Origin: Onstottus_B arcticum
Lineage (GTDB): Bacteria; Acidobacteriota; Blastocatellia; UBA7656
Assembly: GCA_038040485.1 (NCBI GenBank)
Contig: JBBPIE010000036.1
Coordinates: 1 to 64,000 of the forward strand
Length of the DNA: 64,000 bases
Direction: 5' to 3'
The notes below the pieces were generated by a model. It did not search any database and was not told where the DNA came from. It worked only from the letters and a program-made list of their open reading frames with translations. Made by a program: the position numbers and the translations under genes. Shown here piece by piece: positions 7,071-15,855 of this stretch; position 1 is the first letter of the stretch; each line of letters begins with the position of its first letter.

Positions 7071-9170
7071 CTATTCAGTCTTGAATGTAACAGGAGCGAC
7101 CGGCACAACCAATCGAAAGCGCGTGCCGCGGTCATCTTCAACGGGACTGGTGAGTTCAACGGTCCCGCCCAATTCAACAATCCGGCGCTGCACTATCGCG
7201 AGCCCCAATCCTGTGCCGCGTGACTTCGTTGAGTAGAACGGCTCGAAGACTCGCTGCTGCTCTTGCTCTGAGATCCCCGGGCCAGTGTCCGTCACTGCGA
7301 GAATCAGCCTTGATTCACGCGAGCCCAGCGAACCACCTGCATCGCTGTTCTGTCTACTCACTTCAATTTTCACTCTGCCGGCGCGGCCGGTTGCTTGAAC
7401 CGCGTTGATCACCAGATTGCTCAATGCCTCGCGCAGCGCCGCGGCCTGCGTGCCGGTGAGCGTGGCATCGCTGCCTGCTTGCACCTTCACCTGAACGCCT
7501 CGCTCCTCGGCTTCCGGGGCGGCCATCGCAAGGCAAGCGCTTACCACCTCCGACAGCGCGACCGGCTGCGATTCGGCGAAGCTCGGACGCGAGAACGCAA
7601 GCAGTTGCGACACCGTGCGATTGAGCCGGTCGATCTCGTTTATGATCATTGTGAGATCGCGCTCGTAATCCTTGAGCGAGTCTTCTTCGCGCATCACCTG
7701 AGCGATCGACTTGATCGACGAAAGCGGGTTCTTTACCTCGTGCGCAACCTGCGCGGCCATCTGACCAAGCGTCGCGAGCCGCTCGCGGGCCGCAAGCTCC
7801 CTTTCGAGCCGCACCTTCTCCTCTACAAGCCGAAGTCCCTCGACCGCGCTTGCAACCTGTCCGGCGAGCACGTCCAGCACCGCCCGCTTCTCGGAGGTCA
7901 GCGCGTTCGGTTCAGCCCAAACCAGCATCACTCCTGTTAGCTCGCCGTCGCGGCGAAGCGCATACGCGCTTGTGGCTGCGAGCGTCGTGAGATCGTCGCC
8001 CGTCTCGATCACGTCCGCATTCCACTCGATCATCTGCTGCGCAAGCCTTCGCTCGGGACTGTCCGGCGCCGCTGACTCAGCCATGAAGACTCGCACGTTG
8101 CTCAACTCGAGCCCGCGCCGTATCGTGTCCTCGATGTACCGCACAAGCGCTTCCAATTCGCCGAAGCCTTCAGCGCCGGTCGAGACCTGACGCACCACGT
8201 CCCGATACAATCCGATCTCGCGAGTGAACAACCGGTGAACCATCCGGTCGATGACTCGAACCAACGGACTGGCAAGCGCAACCATGCCGAGAATCAAGAT
8301 GACTTCAACAACGCCGGCAGTGACGATGTGAAACTTGTCGACCAGAAACTGGTCCAGTCGCCGCACGCCGTATGTGTACACGGCAATAAACACGAGCGCG
8401 AACGCCGCGTAGACAAGACTGTCCCTCACGGCTACATCGACCAGCTTGTATCGATAGACGTGATACGCGACAAAGAAGATCGGCAGCAGGGACGACAGGA
8501 TGAATGCGATCCATGCCGGATCACCCGGGCCGGATCGCAAGACGGCGACCACGACGAACTCGAACACAGCGTTCAACACAAGCAGCACCGCAATCCGCTT
8601 GAAGAAGGCGCGCTCTCGCCCTGCGCGCGAGTCCACCAGGTCTTTCATTCGCCAGTCCAGCCAAGCTGACGACCACAGCATCAGCCCGTACCAGATCGAA
8701 TACGGGATCAGCAACACGCCAAGCTTGTACAGGTATGGCCGATAACTTCCGGAATTGACCCGGTAGATCGCATACGGCAAGAAGAGCATCGGCAGGTAGA
8801 GCAGGATTCCGATTTTTGTGACTGCTCTTTGCGTCAGCCTGCGGTAGTTGTCGAGCGACGCCCAAACGGCGACGTGCGCATGAAGCAACGCTGCGGGCAG
8901 CAGAGCTACGGCGGTCATCGCAAGCGTGTCCCAGGCTCGCAACAGAAACGTGAGCCGCTCAGGACCGAGTATCAACTCATGAAACGTGATGAACAGGTTT
9001 CCGAGGAACCACACGCCCAGGCAGAGATTCAAAACCGTAATGAGCCGAACAGGCTGAGTGAGGTTGCGCCGAGAGCCAAGCCTCCGGTTCCAGATCAACC
9101 ACGCGATGTAGAGATGAAGCGTCGCACCGGTGGCGAAACCGACGAGCTTGAGGATCTGAAGTGGCGACAT
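7071..9170 (-). CDS. multi-pass membrane sensor histidine kinase with GAF-like region
   Basis: Hybrid-free sensor kinase, about 699 aa from ATG 9170. Residues of about 5-310 contain seven to nine hydrophobic helices (7TM/NtrY- or PEP-CTERM PrsK-like sensor region). A GAF-like segment follows at about 330-460. The HisKA domain carries QVAHEVKNPLSSIKSI with the phospho-accepting His. The HATPase domain shows LVINAVQATGRAG (N box), DTGPGISEQEQQRVFEPFYSTK (G1/F box) and GTGLGLAIVQRRIVELGG (G2). A longer frame to a TTG at 9224 exists but lacks a ribosome site. No response regulator is adjacent; the next gene downstream is the secreted VWA protein. Confidence 0.9.
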   Translation of the reverse strand: MSPLQILKLVGFATGATLHLYIAWLIWNRRLGSRRNLTQPVRLITVLNLCLGVWFLGNLFITFHELILGPERLTFLLRAWDTLAMTAVALLPAALLHAHVAVWASLDNYRRLTQRAVTKIGILLYLPMLFLPYAIYRVNSGSYRPYLYKLGVLLIPYSIWYGLMLWSSAWLDWRMKDLVDSRAGRERAFFKRIAVLLVLNAVFEFVVVAVLRSGPGDPAWIAFILSSLLPIFFVAYHVYRYKLVDVAVRDSLVYAAFALVFIAVYTYGVRRLDQFLVDKFHIVTAGVVEVILILGMVALASPLVRVIDRMVHRLFTREIGLYRDVVRQVSTGAEGFGELEALVRYIEDTIRRGLELSNVRVFMAESAAPDSPERRLAQQMIEWNADVIETGDDLTTLAATSAYALRRDGELTGVMLVWAEPNALTSEKRAVLDVLAGQVASAVEGLRLVEEKVRLERELAARERLATLGQMAAQVAHEVKNPLSSIKSIAQVMREEDSLKDYERDLTMIINEIDRLNRTVSQLLAFSRPSFAESQPVALSEVVSACLAMAAPEAEERGVQVKVQAGSDATLTGTQAAALREALSNLVINAVQATGRAGRVKIEVSRQNSDAGGSLGSRESRLILAVTDTGPGISEQEQQRVFEPFYSTKSRGTGLGLAIVQRRIVELGGTVELTSPVEDDRGTRFRLVVPVAPVTFKTE

Positions 9171-9273
9171 AGACGACAGGTGTGAGATTCGTTCGTGGCC
9201 AGACGCGCAAGCAAACAAAAGCAAAACTCAGAAACGACGCTCGACCTAGGTCGCCGCGGTCTGACGCGCGCCG

Positions 9274-9825
9274 TTACTTCAGGATGTTTCTCACTGTGCA
9301 GCGAAAGCCTGGCAGCAATGGTGTGGTCACGTGGTCGCGAATTCCAAGCGTTGCAACTAGCTTTAGCTTGCTTGTGCGGTAGATAGCGATTGCCGAGCGC
9401 TCGGGGTCTACGATCCAATACTCTTTCACGCCGTACTTCCGATAAAGCTGCCGCTTGGCATGCCGGTCGCGGCGCTCGTTCTCAGTCCCAGGAGAAAGTA
9501 TTTCAATAATCAAATCTGGCGCCCCTGAAACTCTAGCCCCAGTTGCTATCTCGTTTCGCCGCTCATTGCTGATGTAGACGACATCGGGTATTACTCCGCT
9601 GAAGTCGCTGAAGATCACTCCTGGCCCAGGCCAGACCTTGCCGATCGGGGTTTCGCGGAGATACTCGGTGAAAGCGAATAAGAGATTCACGACAACATCC
9701 TGATGCGTTAGGCTCGGTGCGCGAGACACGAAGAGTTCCCCCTCGATGACTTCGTAGCGGTTTCCGTCTTCGGGCATTGCCTCAAGGTCCGCTATCGTTA
9801 GAATGGGCTCAAGCTTGGCTGCCAT
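9274..9825 (-). CDS. Uma2-family (DUF820) putative restriction-like endonuclease
   Basis: 183-aa protein of the Uma2/DUF820 family, which has the PD-(D/E)XK nuclease fold. Visible features are the N-terminal LTIADLEAMPEDGNRYEVIEGEL, the VIPDVVYIS strand with the catalytic Asp, the PDLIIEILSPGTENERRDRHAKRQLYRKYGVKEYWIVDPE segment with the conserved Glu and Lys, and a C-terminal PLLPGFRCTV. These genes are very abundant in Cyanobacteria and several soil phyla; the biological role is not established. ATG at 9825. It appears to be a single gene. Confidence 0.88.
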   Translation of the reverse strand: MAAKLEPILTIADLEAMPEDGNRYEVIEGELFVSRAPSLTHQDVVVNLLFAFTEYLRETPIGKVWPGPGVIFSDFSGVIPDVVYISNERRNEIATGARVSGAPDLIIEILSPGTENERRDRHAKRQLYRKYGVKEYWIVDPERSAIAIYRTSKLKLVATLGIRDHVTTPLLPGFRCTVRNILK

Positions 9826-9882
9826 ATAAACTGATTCCTTGACTCAACCTAACAACGGCGACAGCGGCACGCAAGCCGACCC

Positions 9883-11706
9883 TCACCACGCAAGCGCGTA
9901 GCGGCCTCGGCGCGGGTCGGCTCCAGCTTCGATCGCGCCCGAGTCTGGCCGGAGCATTATCACTGTCGGCGCTGAAGGATTTCCGTACGCGGCCTGCACT
10001 TCGACTTTGTGACCGCGCGATGAGAGATCGTCCCTCACTTCCTTCGCGATTCGGTCTTCGAGGTTCAGCACGCCGGGATTGAATCGGTGATCGTCAAACG
10101 AACTCACAAGGTGCAAGGTTTGGAACCGCGGAGCCTCGACGGCTTCTTGCACGTTCATCCCGAACTCGATGATGTTCAACAAGACTTGAATCAGCGACTG
10201 GTCCTGATTGTCCCCGCCGGGAGTTGAAAGGACGAAGAGCGGCTTGCCGTCCTTCATCACCAGCGTCGGGCTGAGCGTCACTCGCGGCCGTTTCCCCGGT
10301 TGGAGCACGTTCGGGTGACCTTCCTCGAGCAGGAACGATTGCATACGCTGGCCCAGCATCACGCCGGTGTCACCGGCCACGACCGTTGGCAGCCACGCGC
10401 CGGACGGAGTCGCGCTGAACACGTTACCGTCTTTGTCGATCACGTTCACGCAAGTCGTATCGTTGGCGCGCTCGGCTTCGGGCACGCGCGACTCACCTGT
10501 AAGCGCGGGCTGAACGCCGTTGTTTAAAAGCGGCTTCTTGTTGGCCGGATCGCCCGGCCGCTGTTCGAGCGACGCGTGCTTCTCGTCTATCAACGCCTTC
10601 CGTAACGCAGCGTAGTCCTTGGAGAGAAGCTGAGCGCCGGGCACTTTCACGAAGTCCGGGTCGCCGTAATACCGGTCGCGGTCGGCGAAGCCGAGCTTCA
10701 TCGCTTCGATAAGCGTGTGAACGTAGTCCGCCGAGTTGTGCTTCATTGCGCGCACGTCAAAGCTTTCGAGGATGTTGAGCGTCTCGAGCATCGCCGGACC
10801 CGCTGCCCAAAAGCCCGTCTTGTACACTTCATAGCCGCGATACGTCGCCTTAGCCGGCTCCTCGACCTTCGCGTGAAAAGCGGCCAGGTCCGCGGCTCGC
10901 AGCAAGCCGCCGTTTGCTTCCGAAAACTCGGAAATGCGTTTGGCGATCGCGCCTTTGTAGAAATAATCCCGCGCGGCAATCAGCGCGGCATGGCGGCCTC
11001 GCGACCGGGAAGCTCGTTCGGCCTTGACGATTTCACGCAGCGTCCGCGCGAGGTCGGGCTGGAAGAACATCTCGCCTGGCTTTGGCACTCGACCGCCCGG
11101 AAGGAACAGCTTTGCGCTGGTTGGCCACGGCTCGTAGATCTTCCGCGTGTTCTCGATGTATCGCACTCGCAGCTCGTCGATGGGAAATCCGTCGGCCAGC
11201 TCGATAGCCGGCTGCATCACTTGCGCAAGCGACTTTGTGCCGAAGCGATCGAGCGCTGTCACCACTGCGTCAAGCACGGCAGGAACTGTCGCGGGAAGAA
11301 TTCCTGAAGACGGTATCGAGGCGGCTCCCTTTTCCTGCAGTCCGTTTTTCGCGCGCGCGAGGAAGAACTCGCGGGTCGCAAGGCGAGGGGCGATGCCCTG
11401 ACCGTTGATGACAGTTGGAGCGCCGCTGGCGGTCTTGATGATGATTGGGACTTCGCCGCCGAACGAGAAGTGCGAAAACTCGATAACCGACGCCGCCAGT
11501 ATCGTCGCGCAGCCCGCGTCCACCGCGTTACCTCCCTGCTGAAGCAATCGCAGACCCGCTTCGGCGGACAGCGGATGACCAGCCGCAACTGCGCCGCGAC
11601 TGCCGCGCACGACCGGGCGAAACGTGTCGGCTTGCGGAGCGATTGGGTTCAAGAGGAAGGCGCCGAGCAACAAAACCAGACAAAGCAAGCACCCGAAGTT
11701 TTTCAT
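9883..11706 (-). CDS. ggt: gamma-glutamyltransferase, secreted
   Basis: Periplasmic Ntn-hydrolase of about 607 aa that removes or transfers the gamma-glutamyl group of glutathione and related peptides. It has a signal peptide (NFGCLLCLVLLLGAFLLNPIAPQA), the large-subunit segment AGHPLSAEAGLRLLQQGGNAVDA, and the maturation site at about residue 415, where NDTTCVNVIDKDGNVFSATPSG supplies the nucleophilic Thr that follows self-cleavage. PRVTLSPTLVMKDGKPLFVLSTPGGDNQDQ matches the family's small-subunit signature. The canonical TTHxS is TTCVN here, a small departure near the nucleophile. I chose the second ATG (11706), 8 bp after GGAG. It is apparently a single gene. Confidence 0.9.
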   Translation of the reverse strand: MKNFGCLLCLVLLLGAFLLNPIAPQADTFRPVVRGSRGAVAAGHPLSAEAGLRLLQQGGNAVDAGCATILAASVIEFSHFSFGGEVPIIIKTASGAPTVINGQGIAPRLATREFFLARAKNGLQEKGAASIPSSGILPATVPAVLDAVVTALDRFGTKSLAQVMQPAIELADGFPIDELRVRYIENTRKIYEPWPTSAKLFLPGGRVPKPGEMFFQPDLARTLREIVKAERASRSRGRHAALIAARDYFYKGAIAKRISEFSEANGGLLRAADLAAFHAKVEEPAKATYRGYEVYKTGFWAAGPAMLETLNILESFDVRAMKHNSADYVHTLIEAMKLGFADRDRYYGDPDFVKVPGAQLLSKDYAALRKALIDEKHASLEQRPGDPANKKPLLNNGVQPALTGESRVPEAERANDTTCVNVIDKDGNVFSATPSGAWLPTVVAGDTGVMLGQRMQSFLLEEGHPNVLQPGKRPRVTLSPTLVMKDGKPLFVLSTPGGDNQDQSLIQVLLNIIEFGMNVQEAVEAPRFQTLHLVSSFDDHRFNPGVLNLEDRIAKEVRDDLSSRGHKVEVQAAYGNPSAPTVIMLRPDSGAIEAGADPRRGRYALAW

Positions 11707-11888
11707 CTGCATTCTCCAGTAGATTAGTGTGTATTGGGAGTTTCCGGCGGCGCTAAGCGGTTGTCAACGGCGTGATGGTTTGTCGGTGGCAAAAGGACGG
11801 GCTTGCGCTGAGGCAGGTTCAGGATTCGAAGGCGGCCAACCGGGAGGCATATCAAGACCGGGACACAGGAACGCGGAGAATGCGGCGC

Positions 11889-12101
11889 TCAGGCGATCAG
11901 GTCGTCGATGATCAGTTTGGCTATTCGCTCGCGGTCAAGGCGGCGCCGCACCTTGCGGCGGCGGTCGGTTCCTTCATTATCGATCCAGGTCACTCCGCCG
12001 ATCACGATGAGGGTGTCAGCGGTGTAGCGAATTGATCGCCTCCGTTCTTCTTTCCGGCGGTCTTTTTTGCCGCGCCTTTCGACGCTGTTCCAAAGAGGCA
12101 T
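11889..12101 (-). CDS. small basic protein of unknown function
   Basis: About 70 aa, strongly Arg/Lys rich (ERRGKKDRRKEERRRSIRY) with a short hydrophobic beta-like middle (TADTLIVIGGVTWIDNEG) and a helical, charged end (RRLDRERIAKLIIDDLIA). The ATG at 12101 has GAGGA just upstream; a longer frame starts with TTG at 12158. It is the last of three same-strand genes after the HD-GYP/GGDEF protein and a coiled-coil protein, so it may be an accessory of that signalling operon. No family is recognised. A 176-bp stretch between this gene and the ggt start holds nothing I can identify. Confidence 0.5.
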   Translation of the reverse strand: MPLWNSVERRGKKDRRKEERRRSIRYTADTLIVIGGVTWIDNEGTDRRRKVRRRLDRERIAKLIIDDLIA

Positions 12102-12175
12102 AATTCCTCGCCGCCCGGCGTCATGAATCCGGCTCCGGGCGTTGGTTTCTTGGGGCAAGAAGGTGTTGCTCCTAT

Positions 12176-12601
12176 TCAGGCAGCATTGAGCGGCCTGGTG
12201 ACCGGAGCACGGTACACCTGATGTGTTGGCGCCATCTCGCTGTGGAAGTCCGACGGGTCGATCGCTGCAAGCGCCGCTTCTTCCTCGTAAACGAACAGTT
12301 GCTCTCTGATACCGTTCGCCTCGCGCTTTAGCGATTCGATGCGTTCCACCACAGAGCCGCGGTCCGAGCGGGTGGATTCAAGCCTGAGAAGGAGCCGGTT
12401 TATCTCGGTCCCGTGCAGCTCTATCTCTTTCCTTATCAGGCTCTCCTCGTCTTCCAAGCCAGCCGCACGCCGCGAAAAGCCTCCGGCCTGGTCTTCGAGC
12501 CCTTCCGCCATTTGGTCCAGCATCCACATACTCAGGCGAGAATCCTGGCTCTCACCCATGGTTAAGGGCGCCGTTACCTGCGCTTCTTCAAAGATCGTCA
12601 T
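12176..12601 (-). CDS. coiled-coil protein of unknown function, downstream of c-di-GMP gene
   Basis: 141-aa soluble protein, mostly helical and charged. Residues of about 30-115 form a likely coiled coil (LDQMAEGLEDQAGGFSRR, INRLLLRLESTRSDRGSVVERI, LKREANGIREQLFVYEEEAAL). The ATG at 12601 has AGAGGTGAG just before it, and only 9 bp separate it from the stop of the HD-GYP/GGDEF gene, so the two are almost certainly co-transcribed. It may be a partner or localisation factor of the c-di-GMP enzyme (inference from position only). No known family recognised. Confidence 0.7.
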   Translation of the reverse strand: MTIFEEAQVTAPLTMGESQDSRLSMWMLDQMAEGLEDQAGGFSRRAAGLEDEESLIRKEIELHGTEINRLLLRLESTRSDRGSVVERIESLKREANGIREQLFVYEEEAALAAIDPSDFHSEMAPTHQVYRAPVTRPLNAA

Positions 12602-12610
12602 ATCTCACCT

Positions 12611-14605
12611 CTATCTCCTGTCGAAAGTTGTCGAACCGGGATTCGAAGGCATCTCCGGGTTCTGGTTGCTTATCTGAAATCCAGGCATTCCGGCCGGACT
12701 CGCGCCCGCTCGCGCGGCCCACACCAGACGTTTGCGGCCGATCTTGTCTTCATACATTCGCTGGTCGGCCACTTCCATCAGTTCGTCGATAGCTTCGCCA
12801 TCCTGGCCGTAGGTTGCGAAGCCGATTGATATCCCTATCCGCGCAACACGCCCCGGTCTTACTTCGTGAGCGAAACTGTCAACCGCCGATTGCAGCCGCG
12901 CTTTCATCTCAACGACGATCTCGGGCGTCGCACGATGCAACACCGCCACGAACTCATCGCCCGCATATCGAACTAGGGTGTCACCGCTTCTCACCTGTCC
13001 GCGGGCTACCTGTGCGATTTGCCGAAGTATCTCGTCCCCAACGTGATGACCATAGGTGTCGTTCACCTTCTTGAAGCCGTCCAGGTCCATCATCATCAGC
13101 ACCAGCGGATAACCGTGCCGTTCGGCGCGGCTCTTTTCCTGATCAAAGAAGCTGTACATATAGCGAGAATTGGGCAAGCCGGTCAGGTTGTCGGTCAGCG
13201 CGGACTCCTGGGTGCGCTCGAACGTCATCGCGTTGTGCACCGCTGCCGCCGCGTGGCTAGAAATAGTCTCGAGCACGCGGACTTCATCCGCCGAATAGCC
13301 GCGTCCTTCTTCGCAGTAGAATGCCAGCGCGCCGACCAGTGTGTTGTCGCTCAACAAAGGAAAGATTGCAGTCGAACGATAAGCAGATGCTACGGCGCCC
13401 AGCGGCCGTTCGAGGTCAGCAAGTGGGCTCCCCGCAATCAATACCTGGCGATGCTCGGCGACCCAGCCCGCCTCGCCTTCGCCCATCCCTACGTCGTAGC
13501 CTTTCAGCGCATCGGCGTTTTTCCCGATCACGTACGCGGCCCGCAAACGATTGCCGTCAGCCAAGTAGATGGCGAGTGTGGTGAAGTTCGCGACATTCTC
13601 CAGCTTCGCCGCCACGATCGGCAGGACTTCGGAGAGCTTCAACGACGAGCCCAGCGTTTGAGATATCTCGTATAGCGACAGCACCTCGCGTTGCGCGGCT
13701 GCGATGTCAAGCAGCGCCTTTTCGGTTGGCGTCCGGGGCTCGAGACCGAAGCTGCGGTCGACAAGACAGTCCGCCGCCTGCGGCTCAATTCCGAAAAGCG
13801 AAATCGGCTGCGCGGTGAGCGCCGACTGGTTGAACTCGAGCGAATCAATCACCTCGATGAACTTGTCCAGTATACTGGGGTCAAATGTGTGCCCCGACTC
13901 TTGCCGCATCATATCCAGCGCCTGCTCTCGGCTGTAAGACTGGCGATAGGGACGGCTGGTTGTGAGCGCTTCATAGCAATCCACGACCGTCAGGATTCGC
14001 GCGCCCAGCGGTATCTCATCGCCGCGCAAACCGCCCGGATAGCCAGCCCCGTCGAACTTCTCGTGATGGTGTCTCACGATCGGCACGACTTCGTAGGGAA
14101 ACTCAACGTTGCTCAGGATGTCCGCCGCGACCACGGGATGGATCATTATCTTTGAGAACTCCGCTGAGGTGAGCTTGGCCGGCTTGCTCAATATGTGCTC
14201 GGGCACCGCGAGCTTGCCTATGTCGTGCAGCAGCGCGGCGGTCTTCAATCCTTCCATCTGGTCCTCGGAGTAGCCGACGGCCCGGCCCAGCCCCTCAGCC
14301 AGGCTGCGCACCCGGTTGATATGGCCGCGAGCCAGCGGGTCCTTCGCGTCAATCGCCATCGTCAGCGATTCGATCGTCGCCAGATGCAGCTTGGTCAGCA
14401 GTTCAATATGACTTCGCGATGATTGCGACTGGCCGCGATGGATCTGCCAGGCAAACAAGGCCACCAGCGTGCCGGCGAGGGCTAGCACCCAGTCCGCCTG
14501 AACTCCGCCGGTGTACAAACGAAACATCGAACAGATCAGCACGGCGGCGCCCCCGGTCGCGATCAGCCTGGTGCTTAGCTTTTCGTTGAGATTCAGGTCC
14601 CTCAC
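12611..14605 (-). CDS. HD-GYP / GAF / GGDEF dual-domain c-di-GMP signalling protein
   Basis: 664-aa membrane protein that carries both a c-di-GMP phosphodiesterase and a diguanylate cyclase domain. Two short hydrophobic helices (residues 15-55) are followed by an HD-GYP domain with HD at 127-128 (LLHDIGKLAVPEHIL), HHHEKFDGAGYPGG with GYP at 188-190, a GAF-like sensor region at about 300-460, and a GGDEF domain near 485-640. The active-site signature is AGDEF rather than GGDEF, a variant known from active cyclases, and RSGD lies exactly five residues upstream, matching the RxxD product-inhibition site. GTG start at 14605. It heads a three-gene same-strand group. Confidence 0.93.
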   Translation of the reverse strand: MRDLNLNEKLSTRLIATGGAAVLICSMFRLYTGGVQADWVLALAGTLVALFAWQIHRGQSQSSRSHIELLTKLHLATIESLTMAIDAKDPLARGHINRVRSLAEGLGRAVGYSEDQMEGLKTAALLHDIGKLAVPEHILSKPAKLTSAEFSKIMIHPVVAADILSNVEFPYEVVPIVRHHHEKFDGAGYPGGLRGDEIPLGARILTVVDCYEALTTSRPYRQSYSREQALDMMRQESGHTFDPSILDKFIEVIDSLEFNQSALTAQPISLFGIEPQAADCLVDRSFGLEPRTPTEKALLDIAAAQREVLSLYEISQTLGSSLKLSEVLPIVAAKLENVANFTTLAIYLADGNRLRAAYVIGKNADALKGYDVGMGEGEAGWVAEHRQVLIAGSPLADLERPLGAVASAYRSTAIFPLLSDNTLVGALAFYCEEGRGYSADEVRVLETISSHAAAAVHNAMTFERTQESALTDNLTGLPNSRYMYSFFDQEKSRAERHGYPLVLMMMDLDGFKKVNDTYGHHVGDEILRQIAQVARGQVRSGDTLVRYAGDEFVAVLHRATPEIVVEMKARLQSAVDSFAHEVRPGRVARIGISIGFATYGQDGEAIDELMEVADQRMYEDKIGRKRLVWAARAGASPAGMPGFQISNQNPEMPSNPGSTTFDRR

Positions 14606-14978
14606 AATGAACTACCATTCAACGGCCGTGCCGCGCGATACGCTTAGCTGAGACTTTGTTAAGGACCGATTCTGGGTGAGTTAGCCGATGACGGCTGGAC
14701 GCTTCATTTGCCCGGTTAAGATGTGAGCGGTCAAACTGAAATCGTGGTCAGCCGGCTTCGTTCACTATGACCGCTTTGAGCTGATCGATGGCCGGGATGG
14801 GTGACAAACGCGGCGAGCTCGGAGCTTGCACTTGAGGTGCAGCGCTTGTTGCGGTTGAATCGTCAAACCAGCAAATAGCAACACTCTGGAAGCGCAGGCA
14901 TCCTTGCCTAAATGCTCGCCCGAGACTTTGTGGGAAATCTTGTCGGGTATGTCGGATGAATCGTGGTCTCTGCGAGCT
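14606..14978. other. 373-bp gene-free stretch with a half REP element
   Basis: No convincing gene. At 14883-14911 there is one arm of the CTGGGAGCGCAGGCATCC family (here ctggaagcgcaggcatccttgcc) without a matching second arm, so it looks like a degenerate or broken copy. The stretch holds the regulatory region of the divergently placed HD-GYP/GGDEF gene only in the sense that its upstream side is here; no promoter could be assigned. Confidence 0.5.
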
Positions 14979-15836
14979 TCAGTTTTCCCGGCGCAGCCTG
15001 GTCCAGAACTCGCCCGTCTCATACGAGCGGTCGACACCTTCGTAACGGGCAGTTATGTCGGCCTCCTCCAGCACATGACCCTGAAGCCAGATGTTCGCAG
15101 AGACCAGAGCGCCGATACTCAGTTCTCCGACAAGCGCGGCGCGGCTGGCCAGCACTTCGACCCTGATCCTGCCGGCATCGACGTAAACCCAGACCAGCGT
15201 CGAGCCGGTCGCGGGGTTTTGAAGCTCGCGCCAGGCCAACACACGCCCGCTGACGATGTAGTCGTTCTCGCAAGCCTGCTCCTCGAACTCAGCAACCTGC
15301 TCGGCAAGCTCGAATCGCGGTTCGGTGGCGGCCTCCGGCTTCGACCCGCGCGGATGGACACTCGCGCTGTAGGCGATTCCAGCAAGCGCGATGTGCAGGT
15401 GCGATTCGCGGAATACGCTTTGGCTCAGTTCGGTAACATTCTGCAACTCGAAAATGATTTCCGGCCCTCCGCGAATCGCGCCGCGCACCACCGCCTCGCC
15501 GTCCTCCTGATATTCGGTCAGCTCCCACGGTCCCAGGACTCGAACGTACCGGCTGCGAAACGCCGGGCGGCAGTCGGCGTAATAGACTTCGGCGCCGTGC
15601 TCGTACAAGACCGACCAGATTTCGAGCCCGTCGCCCAGCTTCCAGCAACGCCCGTCCAGCGCGGCGTTCTGGCGCTCGACGCGGCTTCGCTGGCCGTTGA
15701 ACTCGACGTCCTCGACTAGCAAATTGTATGAATCTTCGTCGGTGATTTCGAACCCGACGGCTTCGAACAACTCGGCCATCATCGCGCCGCTTTGGGCTTC
15801 GCGGTCGGTCGGCTGCTCTCTGACTGGCTTGCTCAT
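14979..15836 (-). CDS. conserved-looking hypothetical protein downstream of htrA
   Basis: 285-aa acidic soluble protein with no signal peptide or membrane helix. The N-terminal half (EVYYADCRPAFRSRYVRVLGPWELTEYQEDGEAVVRGAI, GPEIIFELQNVTELSQSVFRESHLHIALAGIAYS) is beta-rich; the C-terminal part (WVYVDAGRIRVEVLASRAALVGELSIGALVSANIWLQGHV) may be another small beta domain with OB-like character. The gene lies in the opposite order to function-known neighbours: it is upstream of htrA in transcription, ending... starting at 15836 and stopping at 14979, while htrA stops at 15856, 19 bp before this start, so the two are probably co-transcribed with htrA first. Function unknown. Confidence 0.75.
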   Translation of the reverse strand: MSKPVREQPTDREAQSGAMMAELFEAVGFEITDEDSYNLLVEDVEFNGQRSRVERQNAALDGRCWKLGDGLEIWSVLYEHGAEVYYADCRPAFRSRYVRVLGPWELTEYQEDGEAVVRGAIRGGPEIIFELQNVTELSQSVFRESHLHIALAGIAYSASVHPRGSKPEAATEPRFELAEQVAEFEEQACENDYIVSGRVLAWRELQNPATGSTLVWVYVDAGRIRVEVLASRAALVGELSIGALVSANIWLQGHVLEEADITARYEGVDRSYETGEFWTRLRREN

Positions 15837-15855
15837 TCTGGCAGGTTTTCGCGAG

